A stretch of 64,000 nucleotides of DNA from Helicobacter sp. 'house sparrow 1' (GCF_900199585.1 NZ_FZQY01000004.1:248001-312000), one strand, 5' to 3'. Shown: positions 37,403-46,832, counted from the stretch's first letter. Numbers and translations are program-made. The notes: generated by a model not told the origin, from the sequence alone.

Positions 37403-38140
37403 TTATTTATACTCATAGATAAAAGGAACGCCTCTAATAAGCCCAGAATCTGCTATCTTTTTTGTGATATTTTGAACTTTTTTGATCTCTTTTTGATTTG
37501 CCTCTTTTGGTTCAAAAGTATTGGCATAAACTTGCTGTAAAAGATCAACTTTTTGTTTTGTATTTTTTAGCTCCTTGATTTTCTCTAAAATATTTGCAGC
37601 CTTTTTTTGAGAATCTTGTCCCATATAAGCTACTAAAACCATATAAACATTACTTTCCTTTAATTTTTCATCAATACGGCGTAACTCATCTTGGCAATGT
37701 GGGCACATAGGATCAGAAACAATATAGGTAATTTTTTTATTATTTTTTGTTGAGGAATCTAATTTGATTACATAATCATCAGGTATGGATTCTAAAAGTT
37801 TGTTAATCGCTGCAGAATTTGCCTGCTTGTCATTTTGCATTTGGATTTTTGATAAAAGACCCTCGATTAATTTTACATCTTCATTGTTTTGGCTGAAAAA
37901 TATATTTGTGAGTGCAGAGAGCATATTTCCATCTTTGTTGGTTAAAACAGGAATTTGTGTCTTAGAAGTCATATCTTCTAGGATAACTACTTTAAGGTTT
38001 GGGTCTAATTTTAGATCATAAACCTCTTTAATGCTTATATCTTGTTGAGTTTTCTCTTTAATAAGTTTTACTAGATTATTTTGCATATTTGCCTGTATGA
38101 AGCAAAAAACCAAAGGAAAAATAAGTAGAATCTTTTTCAT
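37403..38140 (-). CDS. Periplasmic thiol oxidoreductase, DsbK/DsbG-like (HP0231-like)
   Basis: Signal peptide (ILLIFPLVFCFIQA), an N-terminal dimerisation-type domain, then a thioredoxin-fold domain with active site CPHC (Cys146-Cys149) after YIVSDP, and the cis-proline loop GVP near residue 238. The divergent neighbour is kdsB, exactly as HP0231/HP0230 in H. pylori, where HP0231 (DsbK) introduces disulfides. The 245 aa length fits. Whether it acts as oxidase or isomerase is not clear from sequence. Confidence 0.88.
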   Translation of the reverse strand: MKKILLIFPLVFCFIQANMQNNLVKLIKEKTQQDISIKEVYDLKLDPNLKVVILEDMTSKTQIPVLTNKDGNMLSALTNIFFSQNNEDVKLIEGLLSKIQMQNDKQANSAAINKLLESIPDDYVIKLDSSTKNNKKITYIVSDPMCPHCQDELRRIDEKLKESNVYMVLVAYMGQDSQKKAANILEKIKELKNTKQKVDLLQQVYANTFEPKEANQKEIKKVQNITKKIADSGLIRGVPFIYEYK

Positions 38141-38223
38141 TATAAAGCTCCCTATTTGTAATATTGAAGCTAGAATTCTACATCAATAAGACAAATCTAA
38201 ATCAAACAATATAAAGGATGAAA

Positions 38224-38931
38224 ATGATTATTATCCCTGCAAGACTTGCTTCTACAAGATTTCCTCAAAAGATGCTTGCTGATATTTTTGGAAAACCTCT
38301 TGTTATAACAACAGCGCTAAATGCTTCAAAAATGGATGATGTGGTTGTGGCATGCGATGATGAAATAATTTTATCTTTGTGTAAAAAATTTAAAATTCAA
38401 GCAGTTTTGACAAGTAAGAGTCATACAAGTGGGACAGATCGTTGTGCAGAGGCTTGTAGGATTTTGGGTTTATCTCCCAATGAGATAGTTTTAAATATTC
38501 AAGGAGATGAACCATTTTTAGAACAAGAGGTAATTTTTACACTACAAAAAGTTGTTAAAACAAGTAGTTTTATGGCAAGTTTGGCAAAAAATATAGATTT
38601 GCAAGAAGCTCAAGATAGCAATCTTGTGAAAGTAGTTTTAAATCAAAATAATGAGGCAATTTATTTTTCAAGATCTCCCATACCTTTTAATCGGGATAGC
38701 CAAGATGAGGTTTCTTATCTTGGGCATTTGGGATTATATGGATTTTATAATTGGAGCTTGCAAGAGTTTTGTAAATTAGAAAAAACAAAAATAGAAGAAA
38801 TAGAAAAACTTGAACAATTAAGGGCGATCTATCATCAAAAAAGCATTAAAATGGCAGTGGTGCAAACAAAGAGCATAGGCATTGATACTCCCAAAGACTT
38901 GGAGTTAGCGTTGCAAAAATCTATGCTATAA
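38224..38931 (+). CDS. kdsB: CMP-KDO synthetase (3-deoxy-manno-octulosonate cytidylyltransferase)
   Basis: Activates KDO as CMP-KDO for lipopolysaccharide. It opens MIIIPARLASTRFPQKML and has SGTDRCAEA near residue 75, VLNIQGDEPF near 95, FSRSPIPF near 150 and GLYGFY near 175, all family hallmarks. The ATG at 38224 is chosen over 38218 because AAAGG abuts the earlier ATG and spaces correctly to the later one. Divergent from dsbK with a shared gap containing a palindromic TAGAATTCTA that could give -10 boxes both ways. Confidence 0.95.
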   Translation: MIIIPARLASTRFPQKMLADIFGKPLVITTALNASKMDDVVVACDDEIILSLCKKFKIQAVLTSKSHTSGTDRCAEACRILGLSPNEIVLNIQGDEPFLEQEVIFTLQKVVKTSSFMASLAKNIDLQEAQDSNLVKVVLNQNNEAIYFSRSPIPFNRDSQDEVSYLGHLGLYGFYNWSLQEFCKLEKTKIEEIEKLEQLRAIYHQKSIKMAVVQTKSIGIDTPKDLELALQKSML

Positions 38932-38963
38932 TCTCAAGCTTATTTCTTGGGGGTTTGTGCCTT

Positions 38964-40136
38964 GTGAAGAATTCTAATGTGATTGGCTATCTTATTTCTT
39001 GTGTTGTTTTTGTTGGCTTCTTTTTTGGATGTGCTAAGAATTTTGAGCCCCATACCATTAGCTATTCAGATTTAAAAGAGATTGCTTATGAGGGAGCAAA
39101 GAGTTTTTTAGAAGAATATCAAGCAGATGATAAGAAGATTCTTGTAATCTCTGATTTTTCTAATCTTACGGATCAAGATATTGATGTAGAGCTTTTAAGT
39201 CGGGTTTTAGCTAGAGAGATTCGAAAAAATAAGAATATTAACCTTACAAACACCATCAGTGGTAATGCTATAAAAGTCGATGAGATGGTTTATGATGCAA
39301 GAGAATTAAGAAACGATAAAGAATTTGATTTAAAAACCTTAACAAAAGAAGGCAAGTTGATTGCCCCTGATTTTTCTTTAAGTGGCAAGATTACCCAAAA
39401 AGCTACACCTATTGGCAAAGATTTGGCAAAAATAGATTATGTTTTTTTACTCACACTCACAGACATAAGAACAGGGCTAGTAATTTGGGATAAGGATATC
39501 ATTATCTCAAAAATGGTTCAACCCTCTGAAGTAGTAGTCCTTAAACCTCAAGAGATGCAAGTTCAAACAAAAGAAGAAAATAATAATAAATCAATGATTC
39601 AACCCAAGATTCCAACTCAGCAGGAAAAAAAATTTAAAAAAGACACTTTCTTTTTAGGAATGGATGGTGGTGTGAGTTTTAATCGAAATTCAGATGTGGA
39701 TATTGAGGATAGATTTCCTTATGCCTTTAGAGTTAGGGGAGGGTATATTCATCGATGGAAGCCAGATCTTTCATTATCTTTGCAAGTGATTTATGAAGCA
39801 TTAAAAATGCAAGAGAGAATTTCTAAAAGATTTAATCATAGAGGCAGGGATGATGATGGAGATGATGGAGATTATCGAGATAAAATTCATCATCAGTTTG
39901 GACTAGGGGCAATGTTACAGTATAAAGTTTTATATCTTGGTGGAGGGGTATTGTATGATTTTAATAAAGCAGTGTTGCCCAGTCAAAATATTCACCCCTA
40001 TTTAGAGAGCGGAATAGTGGTAATGAAAGAGAAGGTGGGGATAAATCTGGGGGTACGGTATGCATTTTCTATTAATAATCCATCTTATGATAAATTTGGG
40101 TTAGGAGCATTTTTAGGACTTATTTTTATATTTTAA
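38964..40136 (+). CDS. LpoB-like lipoprotein domain fused to a C-terminal outer-membrane beta-barrel
   Basis: A lipobox FFFGC predicts a lipidated Cys23. Residues ~30-185 match the LpoB peptidoglycan-synthase activator fold: KKILVISDFSNLTDQDIDVELLSRVL, then FSLSGKITQKATPIGKDLAKIDYVFLLTLTDIRTGLVIWDKDI. After a Gln/Lys/Pro linker, residues ~215-390 are barrel-like strands (FFLGMDGGVSF...) with a Gly/Asp-rich loop (GRDDDGDDGDY) and a terminal Phe (LIFIF). GTG at 38964 is favoured as start: the Gly-rich SD-like stretch lies too close to the TTG at 38955. The function is inferred from the LpoB half only. Confidence 0.75.
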   Translation: MKNSNVIGYLISCVVFVGFFFGCAKNFEPHTISYSDLKEIAYEGAKSFLEEYQADDKKILVISDFSNLTDQDIDVELLSRVLAREIRKNKNINLTNTISGNAIKVDEMVYDARELRNDKEFDLKTLTKEGKLIAPDFSLSGKITQKATPIGKDLAKIDYVFLLTLTDIRTGLVIWDKDIIISKMVQPSEVVVLKPQEMQVQTKEENNNKSMIQPKIPTQQEKKFKKDTFFLGMDGGVSFNRNSDVDIEDRFPYAFRVRGGYIHRWKPDLSLSLQVIYEALKMQERISKRFNHRGRDDDGDDGDYRDKIHHQFGLGAMLQYKVLYLGGGVLYDFNKAVLPSQNIHPYLESGIVVMKEKVGINLGVRYAFSINNPSYDKFGLGAFLGLIFIF

Positions 40137-40258
40137 TAACCTCTTTTATTCTTAATAATTGCTATCGCACAGTTTTATCTAAATTTTTAGAATCTAAAAA
40201 ATATTCTTTTAACCTCTAATTTTTTACATCGTTTAAAAATGGTTAATTTTATTTAAAC

Positions 40259-40281
40259 ATTATGATAACTATTATCATAAT
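40259..40281. promoter_or_regulatory. Fur box upstream of the TonB-dependent receptor
   Basis: Two perfect 10-base arms, ATTATGATAA and TTATCATAAT, flank CTA. This contains the classic Fur core TGATAA-N3-TTATCA. It lies 23 bases upstream of the receptor ATG at 40304, where iron-bound Fur would block transcription. An in-frame upstream ATG falls inside the box and is therefore not taken as the start. Confidence 0.85.
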
Positions 40282-40303
40282 TAAATTAAAGGTTATCAGA
40301 ACA

Positions 40304-42469
40304 ATGAAAAGAGTATTTATATCTTGCATTTTTGTAGAGTTGTTGTTGGCGGAAGATTTGAAACAATACAATATTAATCAGGTTGTCACTTCTGCTTCTG
40401 GATTTAATCAGGCATTAAAAGATGCACCCGCTTCTATCTCTGTAGTCTCTGGAGAAGAGCTTAAAGACAAGCCTGTGAGAGATTTAGGTGAAGCTGTATC
40501 TTTGATTTCAGGTGTTAGTATTGATCAAGAAGTTGGAAAAACCGGTGCTTATAGTATTTCAATTCGCGGAATGCCATCAGATTATACACTTATTCTAATA
40601 GATGGAAAAAGACAGAATACAACAAATGTGGGGTTCCAAAATGAGTCTCTTACAAGCTTTATGCCCCCAATTTCTGCAATTGAGCGTATTGAAGTCATTC
40701 GTGGCCCTGCATCTACTCTTTATGGTAGTGATGCCATTGGTGGGATTGTAAATATTATTACTAAAAAACAATTGGATAAGTGGGGTGGTAGCCTTATGAT
40801 AGATACTGTATTACAGGAGAAAAAAACCTTTGGGAATCTTTATGGTATAAGTCTTTGGGCAGGAGGTCCTTTGGATGCAAATAAGAAATGGACTTTATCA
40901 TTAAGATTAAGGGAACAATATCGAGCAAAGGTTCCAACTAGCGCATTAAAAGTTCTTGGGACAGATGCTGTTATATCTCCAAGAAATGTGGTTGGTTTAA
41001 GTCAAAGTAATAATTCCAATCTTGGCTTTCGTGTCGGTTATAATTTAGATAGAGAGAATTATTTATACTTTGATTTTGATCATGGGTTGCAGTGGTATGA
41101 TAATTCTCAAAATTTATTGGGGGTTGTAAGTCCAAGGGGAGGATATGCTAAAAATTTATTTTTCTCAAGAAATAATCTTATCCTAGCACATCAAGGAACA
41201 TATGAAAAGGCTAGCACTGATACAAGCATTCAATACAATTCAACCTTAAGTCGCGGTAGGCTTGTTCCAGAAAAATCTGTAAGTGCAGGTAGCCCTTTAA
41301 TAGGTCAAGATAGAGGGCTTCTTGGACAGGATGTGATTTTGGATCACAAGACTGTTTTTGGGATTGGTGATTTTAGTAATATGACTTTGGGGGGTAGATA
41401 TTGGTTTGCTTCAGTTTATGACAAAATTATTCCAAATTATTTTGTATATCAGCATAATGTAAGTTTGTTTGCAGAGAATGAAACAAGAATGTTTGATAGT
41501 CTAAACCTTACGCTAGGATTTAGACAAAATTATAACTCCGCATTTGGTTTTAATGCTTCTCCAAGGATTTATCTTGTATATGATGCTTTAAAAAATCCAA
41601 AATTTGGAAATTTGATTCTTAAGGGTGGGATTTCTACTGGCTATAAAACACCAAGAATTCCTCAACTTGTTGCAGGTGTGAATGGCTTAACAGCACAAGG
41701 CACAGTACAAACTTATGGAAATCCAGATTTAAGACCAGAAACCTCTATTAATTATGAGGTGGGAATGTTTTATGAAACAAGCCTCATTGAGCTATCTTCA
41801 ACATTATTTTATATAGATTTCAAGGATAAGATTCAAACAGCAAGTGTTGCAAATGGAATGCAAGTTCCTGTGACAGGAGGAGGAATTTGTGTTGCAGCAA
41901 ATGGAAAAAGTTGCACCTATGATATTAATGCAGATACAGCAAGATCTTATGGATTAGAAAGCTTTTTTGGTTTTAAACCTTATGATATTGGTTATGGAAA
42001 TATTGGATTTAATCTTTCTTATACCTTTAATAAAACAGAACAAACTTCAGGAGTGGCAAAAGGATTGCCTCTTACAAGAATCCCAGAACATTCACTCAAT
42101 GGGGCAATTAACTATACAATACAAAATTTTGGATTCTATTTAAGAGGAGAGTTTAAAGCAAAACAACTAAGAACACAGATTGCTACCAAAGGAGGCACAG
42201 GTGTGGGAAGCCTAGGAGAATTAGAAAATTTTCGAAGGAATAATCCTGGGTTAAGTGAATATTACAAGCCTTATTTCTTACTGCATTTAGGTGGCAATTA
42301 TAGAATTAATAAGAATTTAAAATTGCACTTTGGAATTTATAATCTTTTAGATCAAAACTTTGTAGATTATGTCTCTGTAACAAGTGGAAATTCGACTTAT
42401 TATTTAAATAATTACAATTATGTTAGAGAAGGGAGGAGGTATTATCTTTCTTTAAATATGGATTTTTAA
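40304..42469 (+). CDS. TonB-dependent outer-membrane receptor, catecholate siderophore/iron type
   Basis: Outer-membrane transporter for iron complexes, about 721 aa. After a signal peptide (VFISCIFVELLLA) comes the TonB-box region and plug domain: LKDAPASISVVSGEELKDKPVRDLGEAVSLISGVSI, ISIRGMPSDYTLILIDGKRQN, and IERIEVIRGPASTLYGSDAIGGIVNIITKK. The 22-strand barrel follows and ends in aromatic Phe (YLSLNMDF). It resembles FepA/CirA/CfrA receptors. A perfect Fur box at the promoter supports iron regulation. The ligand cannot be deduced. Confidence 0.93.
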   Translation: MKRVFISCIFVELLLAEDLKQYNINQVVTSASGFNQALKDAPASISVVSGEELKDKPVRDLGEAVSLISGVSIDQEVGKTGAYSISIRGMPSDYTLILIDGKRQNTTNVGFQNESLTSFMPPISAIERIEVIRGPASTLYGSDAIGGIVNIITKKQLDKWGGSLMIDTVLQEKKTFGNLYGISLWAGGPLDANKKWTLSLRLREQYRAKVPTSALKVLGTDAVISPRNVVGLSQSNNSNLGFRVGYNLDRENYLYFDFDHGLQWYDNSQNLLGVVSPRGGYAKNLFFSRNNLILAHQGTYEKASTDTSIQYNSTLSRGRLVPEKSVSAGSPLIGQDRGLLGQDVILDHKTVFGIGDFSNMTLGGRYWFASVYDKIIPNYFVYQHNVSLFAENETRMFDSLNLTLGFRQNYNSAFGFNASPRIYLVYDALKNPKFGNLILKGGISTGYKTPRIPQLVAGVNGLTAQGTVQTYGNPDLRPETSINYEVGMFYETSLIELSSTLFYIDFKDKIQTASVANGMQVPVTGGGICVAANGKSCTYDINADTARSYGLESFFGFKPYDIGYGNIGFNLSYTFNKTEQTSGVAKGLPLTRIPEHSLNGAINYTIQNFGFYLRGEFKAKQLRTQIATKGGTGVGSLGELENFRRNNPGLSEYYKPYFLLHLGGNYRINKNLKLHFGIYNLLDQNFVDYVSVTSGNSTYYLNNYNYVREGRRYYLSLNMDF

Positions 42470-42476
42470 ATCATAA

Positions 42477-42485
42477 TGATATAAT
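42477..42485 (+). promoter_or_regulatory. Putative extended -10 element of gpt-rimO-tilS
   Basis: TGATATAAT, a perfect TGnTATAAT, ends 26 bases before the gpt ATG at 42512 in the 42-base gap after the receptor gene. Confidence 0.55.
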
Positions 42486-42511
42486 TGGCCTTTTTAAAAT
42501 AAGGTTTTGTG

Positions 42512-42979
42512 ATGTATTATGCTTATGATAATTTTTTAAATGATTTAAAAGTTTTAAAAAAACAAATAGAACAATCAATAGGAATACCAGATGCCCTTGT
42601 ATGTATTGCAAGGGGTGGTATGACATTAACACATATGCTAAGTCTTGCTTGGAATATTAGGTCGGTTTATAGTTTAAATGCAATCTCTTATAATGATCAC
42701 AAGGTGCAAAGCTCTTTAATATTAGAAAACATGCCTAATATTAAACAAGAGCATAAAAATGTTTTGGTTCTTGATGAAATTGTTGATAGTGGTGAAAGTT
42801 TAGATGTAGTATTGCAGAAATTAAGAAGTGAGTTTGTTGGGACAAAATTTTCATCAGCTGTGATTTTTCAAAAAAATAATGCAAAGATTAAAGCAGACTT
42901 TTTTATAAGAGAACCTGCAGAATGGGTTGATTTTTTCTGGGAAGTTGATTTGCTTAAAAGTGAGAAAGATGAAAAATAA
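42512..42979 (+). CDS. gpt: Xanthine-guanine phosphoribosyltransferase
   Basis: Purine salvage enzyme using PRPP. The PRPP-binding motif VLVLDEIVDSGESL is near residue 90 and the early CIARGGMTLTHML near 34 is typical. The ATG at 42512 is used rather than GTG at 42509 for spacing from AAGG. It overlaps rimO by 11 bases; the pairing gpt-rimO also occurs in H. pylori (HP0735-HP0734, from memory). Purine specificity is inferred. Confidence 0.87.
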   Translation: MYYAYDNFLNDLKVLKKQIEQSIGIPDALVCIARGGMTLTHMLSLAWNIRSVYSLNAISYNDHKVQSSLILENMPNIKQEHKNVLVLDEIVDSGESLDVVLQKLRSEFVGTKFSSAVIFQKNNAKIKADFFIREPAEWVDFFWEVDLLKSEKDEK

Positions 42980-44294
42980 AACTTTGCATTTAATCTCACT
43001 TGGATGTACCAAAAATCTAGTAGATTCAGAGGTAATGTTAGGGAAACTAGCAAGTTATGAGATTATTCAAGATTATAAACAAGCAGATGTCATAATTATA
43101 AACACCTGCGGCTTTATTCAATCTGCCAAAGAAGAGAGCATATCAATGATTTTGCAAGTTGCACAAGATAAAAAGAAAGATGCATTGATTGTTGCAAGTG
43201 GATGCCTTACTCAAAGATATCAAGAGGAGCTAAGAAAATTAATTCCAGAGATTGATATCATCACAGGTGTTGGAGACTATGATAAGATTGATTTAATGAT
43301 AGAGCAAAAAAGAGGAATTGTCTCAGAGGATGTTTTTTTAATAAATGAAGAAAAAGAGAGGATAATTACAGGCTCAAATATCCATGCTTATATTAAAATT
43401 TCAGAGGGTTGTAATCAATCTTGTAGTTTTTGTTCTATTCCAAGTTTCAAAGGAAAATTAAAAAGTAGAAGTATAGAATCTATTTTGAAGGAAATAAAAA
43501 ATTTATGTGAAAAGGGGTATAGAGATTTCACTTTTGTGGCACAGGATTCCAGTTCTTTTTTAAGAGATAAAAATCAAAATAATGGATTGATTGATTTAAT
43601 TAAAGCAGTAGATAAGCAGAATCTAGCAAGAAGTGCAAGAATTTTATATCTTTATCCCTCAACAACTACTTTAGAATTAATTGCTACAATACAGCAATCT
43701 AAAATTTTTCAAAATTATTTTGATATGCCTATACAACATATTTCTCAAGCAATGCTTTCGCGTATGAAAAGAGGGATTAACCAACAAAAACATAAAGATC
43801 TATTAAAAGCAATGAGAGATGTTGAAGGAAGCTTTGTTAGAAGTACAATTATTGTAGGACATCCTCAAGAAAGTCAAGAAGAGTTTTTAGAACTCTGTGA
43901 TTTTTTAGAAGATTTTGTTTTTGATCGCATTAATATTTTTGCTTTTTCTTCTGAGGAAGGAACATTGGCGCACAATATGGATGGCAAGATTCCAACTAGG
44001 GTTATCAATAAAAGAATCAATCAGATTAATAAGGTTATTAAAAAACAACAAGAGCAATTACTGCAAGAAATGGTTGGAAAAACATATGTTGCAATTTTGG
44101 AAGGAAAGAGCGAGATTAGTGAGTTTTTTTATAGCGCAAGATTGCTTAACTGGGCACCAGATGTTGATGGTAGTATTCTTATTAATGACAGCGATTTGGA
44201 TGATTTAGTATTGGCAAGTGGTTATTATGAGATAGAAATTAGTGAAATCAAAGATGATTTGATTTTTGCTAAAGTATTAAAAAAGCTTGATTGA
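42969..44294 (+). CDS. rimO: Ribosomal protein S12 methylthiotransferase RimO
   Basis: Radical-SAM enzyme that methylthiolates Asp of ribosomal protein S12. The N-terminal domain opens LHLISLGCTKNLVDSEVMLG with cysteines for the second iron-sulfur cluster (IINTCGFIQSAKEES and VASGCLTQRY). The radical-SAM motif CNQSCSFCSIP (CxxxCxxC) is near residue 148, and a TRAM domain ends the protein. The ATG at 42969 is used instead of a longer frame because it gives the canonical N-terminus. About 441 aa. Confidence 0.95.
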   Translation: MKNKTLHLISLGCTKNLVDSEVMLGKLASYEIIQDYKQADVIIINTCGFIQSAKEESISMILQVAQDKKKDALIVASGCLTQRYQEELRKLIPEIDIITGVGDYDKIDLMIEQKRGIVSEDVFLINEEKERIITGSNIHAYIKISEGCNQSCSFCSIPSFKGKLKSRSIESILKEIKNLCEKGYRDFTFVAQDSSSFLRDKNQNNGLIDLIKAVDKQNLARSARILYLYPSTTTLELIATIQQSKIFQNYFDMPIQHISQAMLSRMKRGINQQKHKDLLKAMRDVEGSFVRSTIIVGHPQESQEEFLELCDFLEDFVFDRINIFAFSSEEGTLAHNMDGKIPTRVINKRINQINKVIKKQQEQLLQEMVGKTYVAILEGKSEISEFFYSARLLNWAPDVDGSILINDSDLDDLVLASGYYEIEISEIKDDLIFAKVLKKLD

Positions 44295-45276
44295 TTTTGG
44301 TGTTTTAGAATCTAAAAAGAACTTATTGGGTTTTTCTGCTGGAGTGGATTCAACAGCCCTTTTTTTTATGCTTTTAGAAGCTGGGGTTGATTTTGATCTT
44401 GCAATGGTAGATTATAAAGTGAGGGAACAATCACAAGATGAAGTTTTGTATGCAAAACAATTAGCTCAAAAATATCAAAAAAAACTTTTTTTGCATCAAG
44501 CCCCTAAAATTAAGAAAAATTTTGAAAATCAAGCCCGCATTATCCGCTATAAATTTTTTGATGAAGTGATTAAAAGCAATGGTTATGAAAATTTAATTCT
44601 TGCACATCATTTTAACGATAGATTAGAGTGGTTTTTAATGCAATTTTTTAAGGGATGTGGATTAAACACCCTGCTTGGGTTTAATGAAATTGAAGAACGC
44701 AAAAATTATAAGATAGTGCGTCCTTTGATTAATACATCAAGAGATGAGATATTGGATTTTGTAAAAAAATATCATTTTTTTGAAGATTTAAGTAATCAGG
44801 ATACTAAATTTTTAAGAAATAAGATTAGAAAAGCTTATGCAACTCCAATGATAAAAGAAAATAAGCAGGGTATTTTAAGGAGTTTTGAATACCTTTTGCA
44901 AGAAAAAAATATCCTTTATCCAAAGGAGGATATTTTTAGCATTGGACATATTTTTTATTTTAAAAAATCCTCCTTGATAAATAATCTCTCAATTATTGAT
45001 AAGTTATTAAAGAGACTTGGTTATGTTTGGAGCAAAGAGCAAAGAAAAGAGGTTCAAAAACAAGATTTTAGCATTTGTTTAGGATCTAATTTTCTTATAG
45101 ATTCTAATCAAAATTATATTTTTGTTGCAAAGATTAGATATCCACATATCATACTAAATAAGGATTTTAAAAATTGGGCTAGAAAGGCATTTGTGCCACA
45201 AAAAATAAGAAAGGAATTTTTTGGATTATTGCAGGAGAAAAAAATTATCTTAAAAGATTTGTATTTTAATTTTTGA
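44287..45276 (+). CDS. tilS: tRNA(Ile) lysidine synthetase TilS
   Basis: ATP-pyrophosphatase that turns the CAU wobble base of tRNA-Ile into lysidine. The PP-loop motif reads FSAGVDSTAL near residue 17, with Ala in place of the usual second Gly (SGGxDS). LAHHFNDRLEWFLMQFFKGCGL near 100 and LSNQDTKFLRNKIR near 165 match the family. TTG start overlaps the rimO stop region by 8 bases. At 329 aa it resembles other epsilonproteobacterial TilS in being short. Confidence 0.92.
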   Translation: MIDFGVLESKKNLLGFSAGVDSTALFFMLLEAGVDFDLAMVDYKVREQSQDEVLYAKQLAQKYQKKLFLHQAPKIKKNFENQARIIRYKFFDEVIKSNGYENLILAHHFNDRLEWFLMQFFKGCGLNTLLGFNEIEERKNYKIVRPLINTSRDEILDFVKKYHFFEDLSNQDTKFLRNKIRKAYATPMIKENKQGILRSFEYLLQEKNILYPKEDIFSIGHIFYFKKSSLINNLSIIDKLLKRLGYVWSKEQRKEVQKQDFSICLGSNFLIDSNQNYIFVAKIRYPHIILNKDFKNWARKAFVPQKIRKEFFGLLQEKKIILKDLYFNF

Positions 45277-45305
45277 TTTTTGTTCTCTAAAATTAAAAAT
45301 GAGAC

Positions 45306-45311
45306 TATAAT
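45306..45311 (+). promoter_or_regulatory. Putative -10 element of the ccoNOQP operon
   Basis: Perfect TATAAT 41 bases before the ccoN ATG at 45352. An AAGGAG ribosome binding site at 45338-45343 follows. No FNR-like site (TTGAT-N4-ATCAA) is evident nearby. Confidence 0.5.
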
Positions 45312-45351
45312 TCTAGCGTTGTAAAAGTATATTAGTTAAGGAGATAGAGTG

Positions 45352-46821
45352 ATGCAAGAAGAAAACAGACCTATGGAATATGATTATTCTATAGCAAAAC
45401 TATTTTTGTATGCTATGTTGGTGTTTGGTTTTATTGGAATGCTAATTGGCGTGATCTTAGCTCTTCAACTTGCTTTTCCTAGTCTAAACTATATAGCAGG
45501 AGAATATAGCATTTTTGGAAGACTTAGACCTTTGCATACCAATGGAGTAATCTATGGCTTTACTTTGAGTGGTATTTGGGCTGCTTGGTATTATTTAGGA
45601 CAACGTGTTTTAAAGATTACCTATCATCAGCATCCATTCTTGAAGTTCATTGGATTGTTGCATTTTTGGGTTTATGTTGTTTTATTGCTTTTAGCAGTAG
45701 CCAGTCTTTTTTTAGGTTTAACACAATCCAAAGAATATGCAGAGCTAATTTGGCCACTAGATTTGCTTGTCGTGCTGGTTTGGGTTTTGTGGGGTATCAG
45801 CCTATTTGGTAGTATGGGGGTTAGGAGAGAGCAAACGATTTATATTTCATTATGGTATTTTATAGCTACCTTTACAGCAATTGCAGTTTTATATATTTTT
45901 AATAATCTTGCTGTTCCTACTTATCTTGTAGCAGGTGTAGGAAGTCTTTGGCATTCTATTTCAATGTATGCTGGAACCAATGATGCAATGATTCAATGGT
46001 GGTGGGGTCATAATGCTGTGGCATTTGTATTTACTTCAGGTATTATTGGGATGATTTATTATTTTTTACCAAAAGAATCTGGACAACCAGTTTTTTCTTA
46101 TAAGCTTACTTTATTTTCTTTTTGGAGTTTAATGTTTGTTTATATTTGGGCAGGAGGTCACCATCTTATTTATTCTACAGTTCCTGATTGGATTCAAACA
46201 CTCTCTTCTGTTTTCTCTGTAATCTTGATTTTACCTTCTTGGGGAACCGCGATTAATATGTTATTGACTATGAGAGGGCAGTGGCATCAACTCAGAGAAT
46301 CTCCACTGATTAAGTTTTTAGTTCTTGCATCCACATTCTATATGCTTGCAACTCTTGAGGGACCTATTCAATCTATTAAGTCAGTGAATGCATTAGCGCA
46401 CTTTACAGATTGGATTATTGGGCATGTTCATGATGGAGTATTGGGATGGGTAGGATTTAGTATTATTGCTGCAACTTACCATATGACTTCAAGAATCTTT
46501 AAAAAAGAAATCTATTCTAAGAAGAATATTGAAATACAGTTCTGGATTTTAACAATTGGCATAATCCTTTATTTCTCAAGTATGTGGGTTGCGGGTATTA
46601 CGCAAGGTATGATGTGGAGAGATGTGGATGAGTATGGAAATCTTGCATATCAATTTATAGATACAGTGAGTGTGTTGCATCCATACTATGTGATTAGAAG
46701 TGTTGGTGGATTGCTTTATCTTACAGGATTTGTAATGTTTGTTTATAACATTATAATGACAATTACTGCATCAAAGAAATTAGAGCGTGAGCCAGACTAT
46801 GCTACGCCTATGGCTGTTTAA
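45352..46821 (+). CDS. ccoN: cbb3-type cytochrome c oxidase subunit I
   Basis: Catalytic subunit of the high-affinity terminal oxidase of microaerobes, 489 aa with about twelve membrane segments. The heme and copper histidines are visible in LRPLHTNGVIYGF (residue ~62), WWWGHNAVAF (~220), GGHHLIY near 270 and HFTDWIIGHVHDGVLGWVGF near 350. The ATG at 45352 is spaced properly from AAGGAG. First gene of the operon. Confidence 0.97.
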   Translation: MQEENRPMEYDYSIAKLFLYAMLVFGFIGMLIGVILALQLAFPSLNYIAGEYSIFGRLRPLHTNGVIYGFTLSGIWAAWYYLGQRVLKITYHQHPFLKFIGLLHFWVYVVLLLLAVASLFLGLTQSKEYAELIWPLDLLVVLVWVLWGISLFGSMGVRREQTIYISLWYFIATFTAIAVLYIFNNLAVPTYLVAGVGSLWHSISMYAGTNDAMIQWWWGHNAVAFVFTSGIIGMIYYFLPKESGQPVFSYKLTLFSFWSLMFVYIWAGGHHLIYSTVPDWIQTLSSVFSVILILPSWGTAINMLLTMRGQWHQLRESPLIKFLVLASTFYMLATLEGPIQSIKSVNALAHFTDWIIGHVHDGVLGWVGFSIIAATYHMTSRIFKKEIYSKKNIEIQFWILTIGIILYFSSMWVAGITQGMMWRDVDEYGNLAYQFIDTVSVLHPYYVIRSVGGLLYLTGFVMFVYNIIMTITASKKLEREPDYATPMAV

Positions 46822-46832
46822 GGAGGAACTAA

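Noticed and set aside
40262-40303. Earlier ATG for the TonB-dependent receptor
   Set aside because: It lies inside the Fur box and has no ribosome binding site; the later ATG directly precedes the signal peptide.
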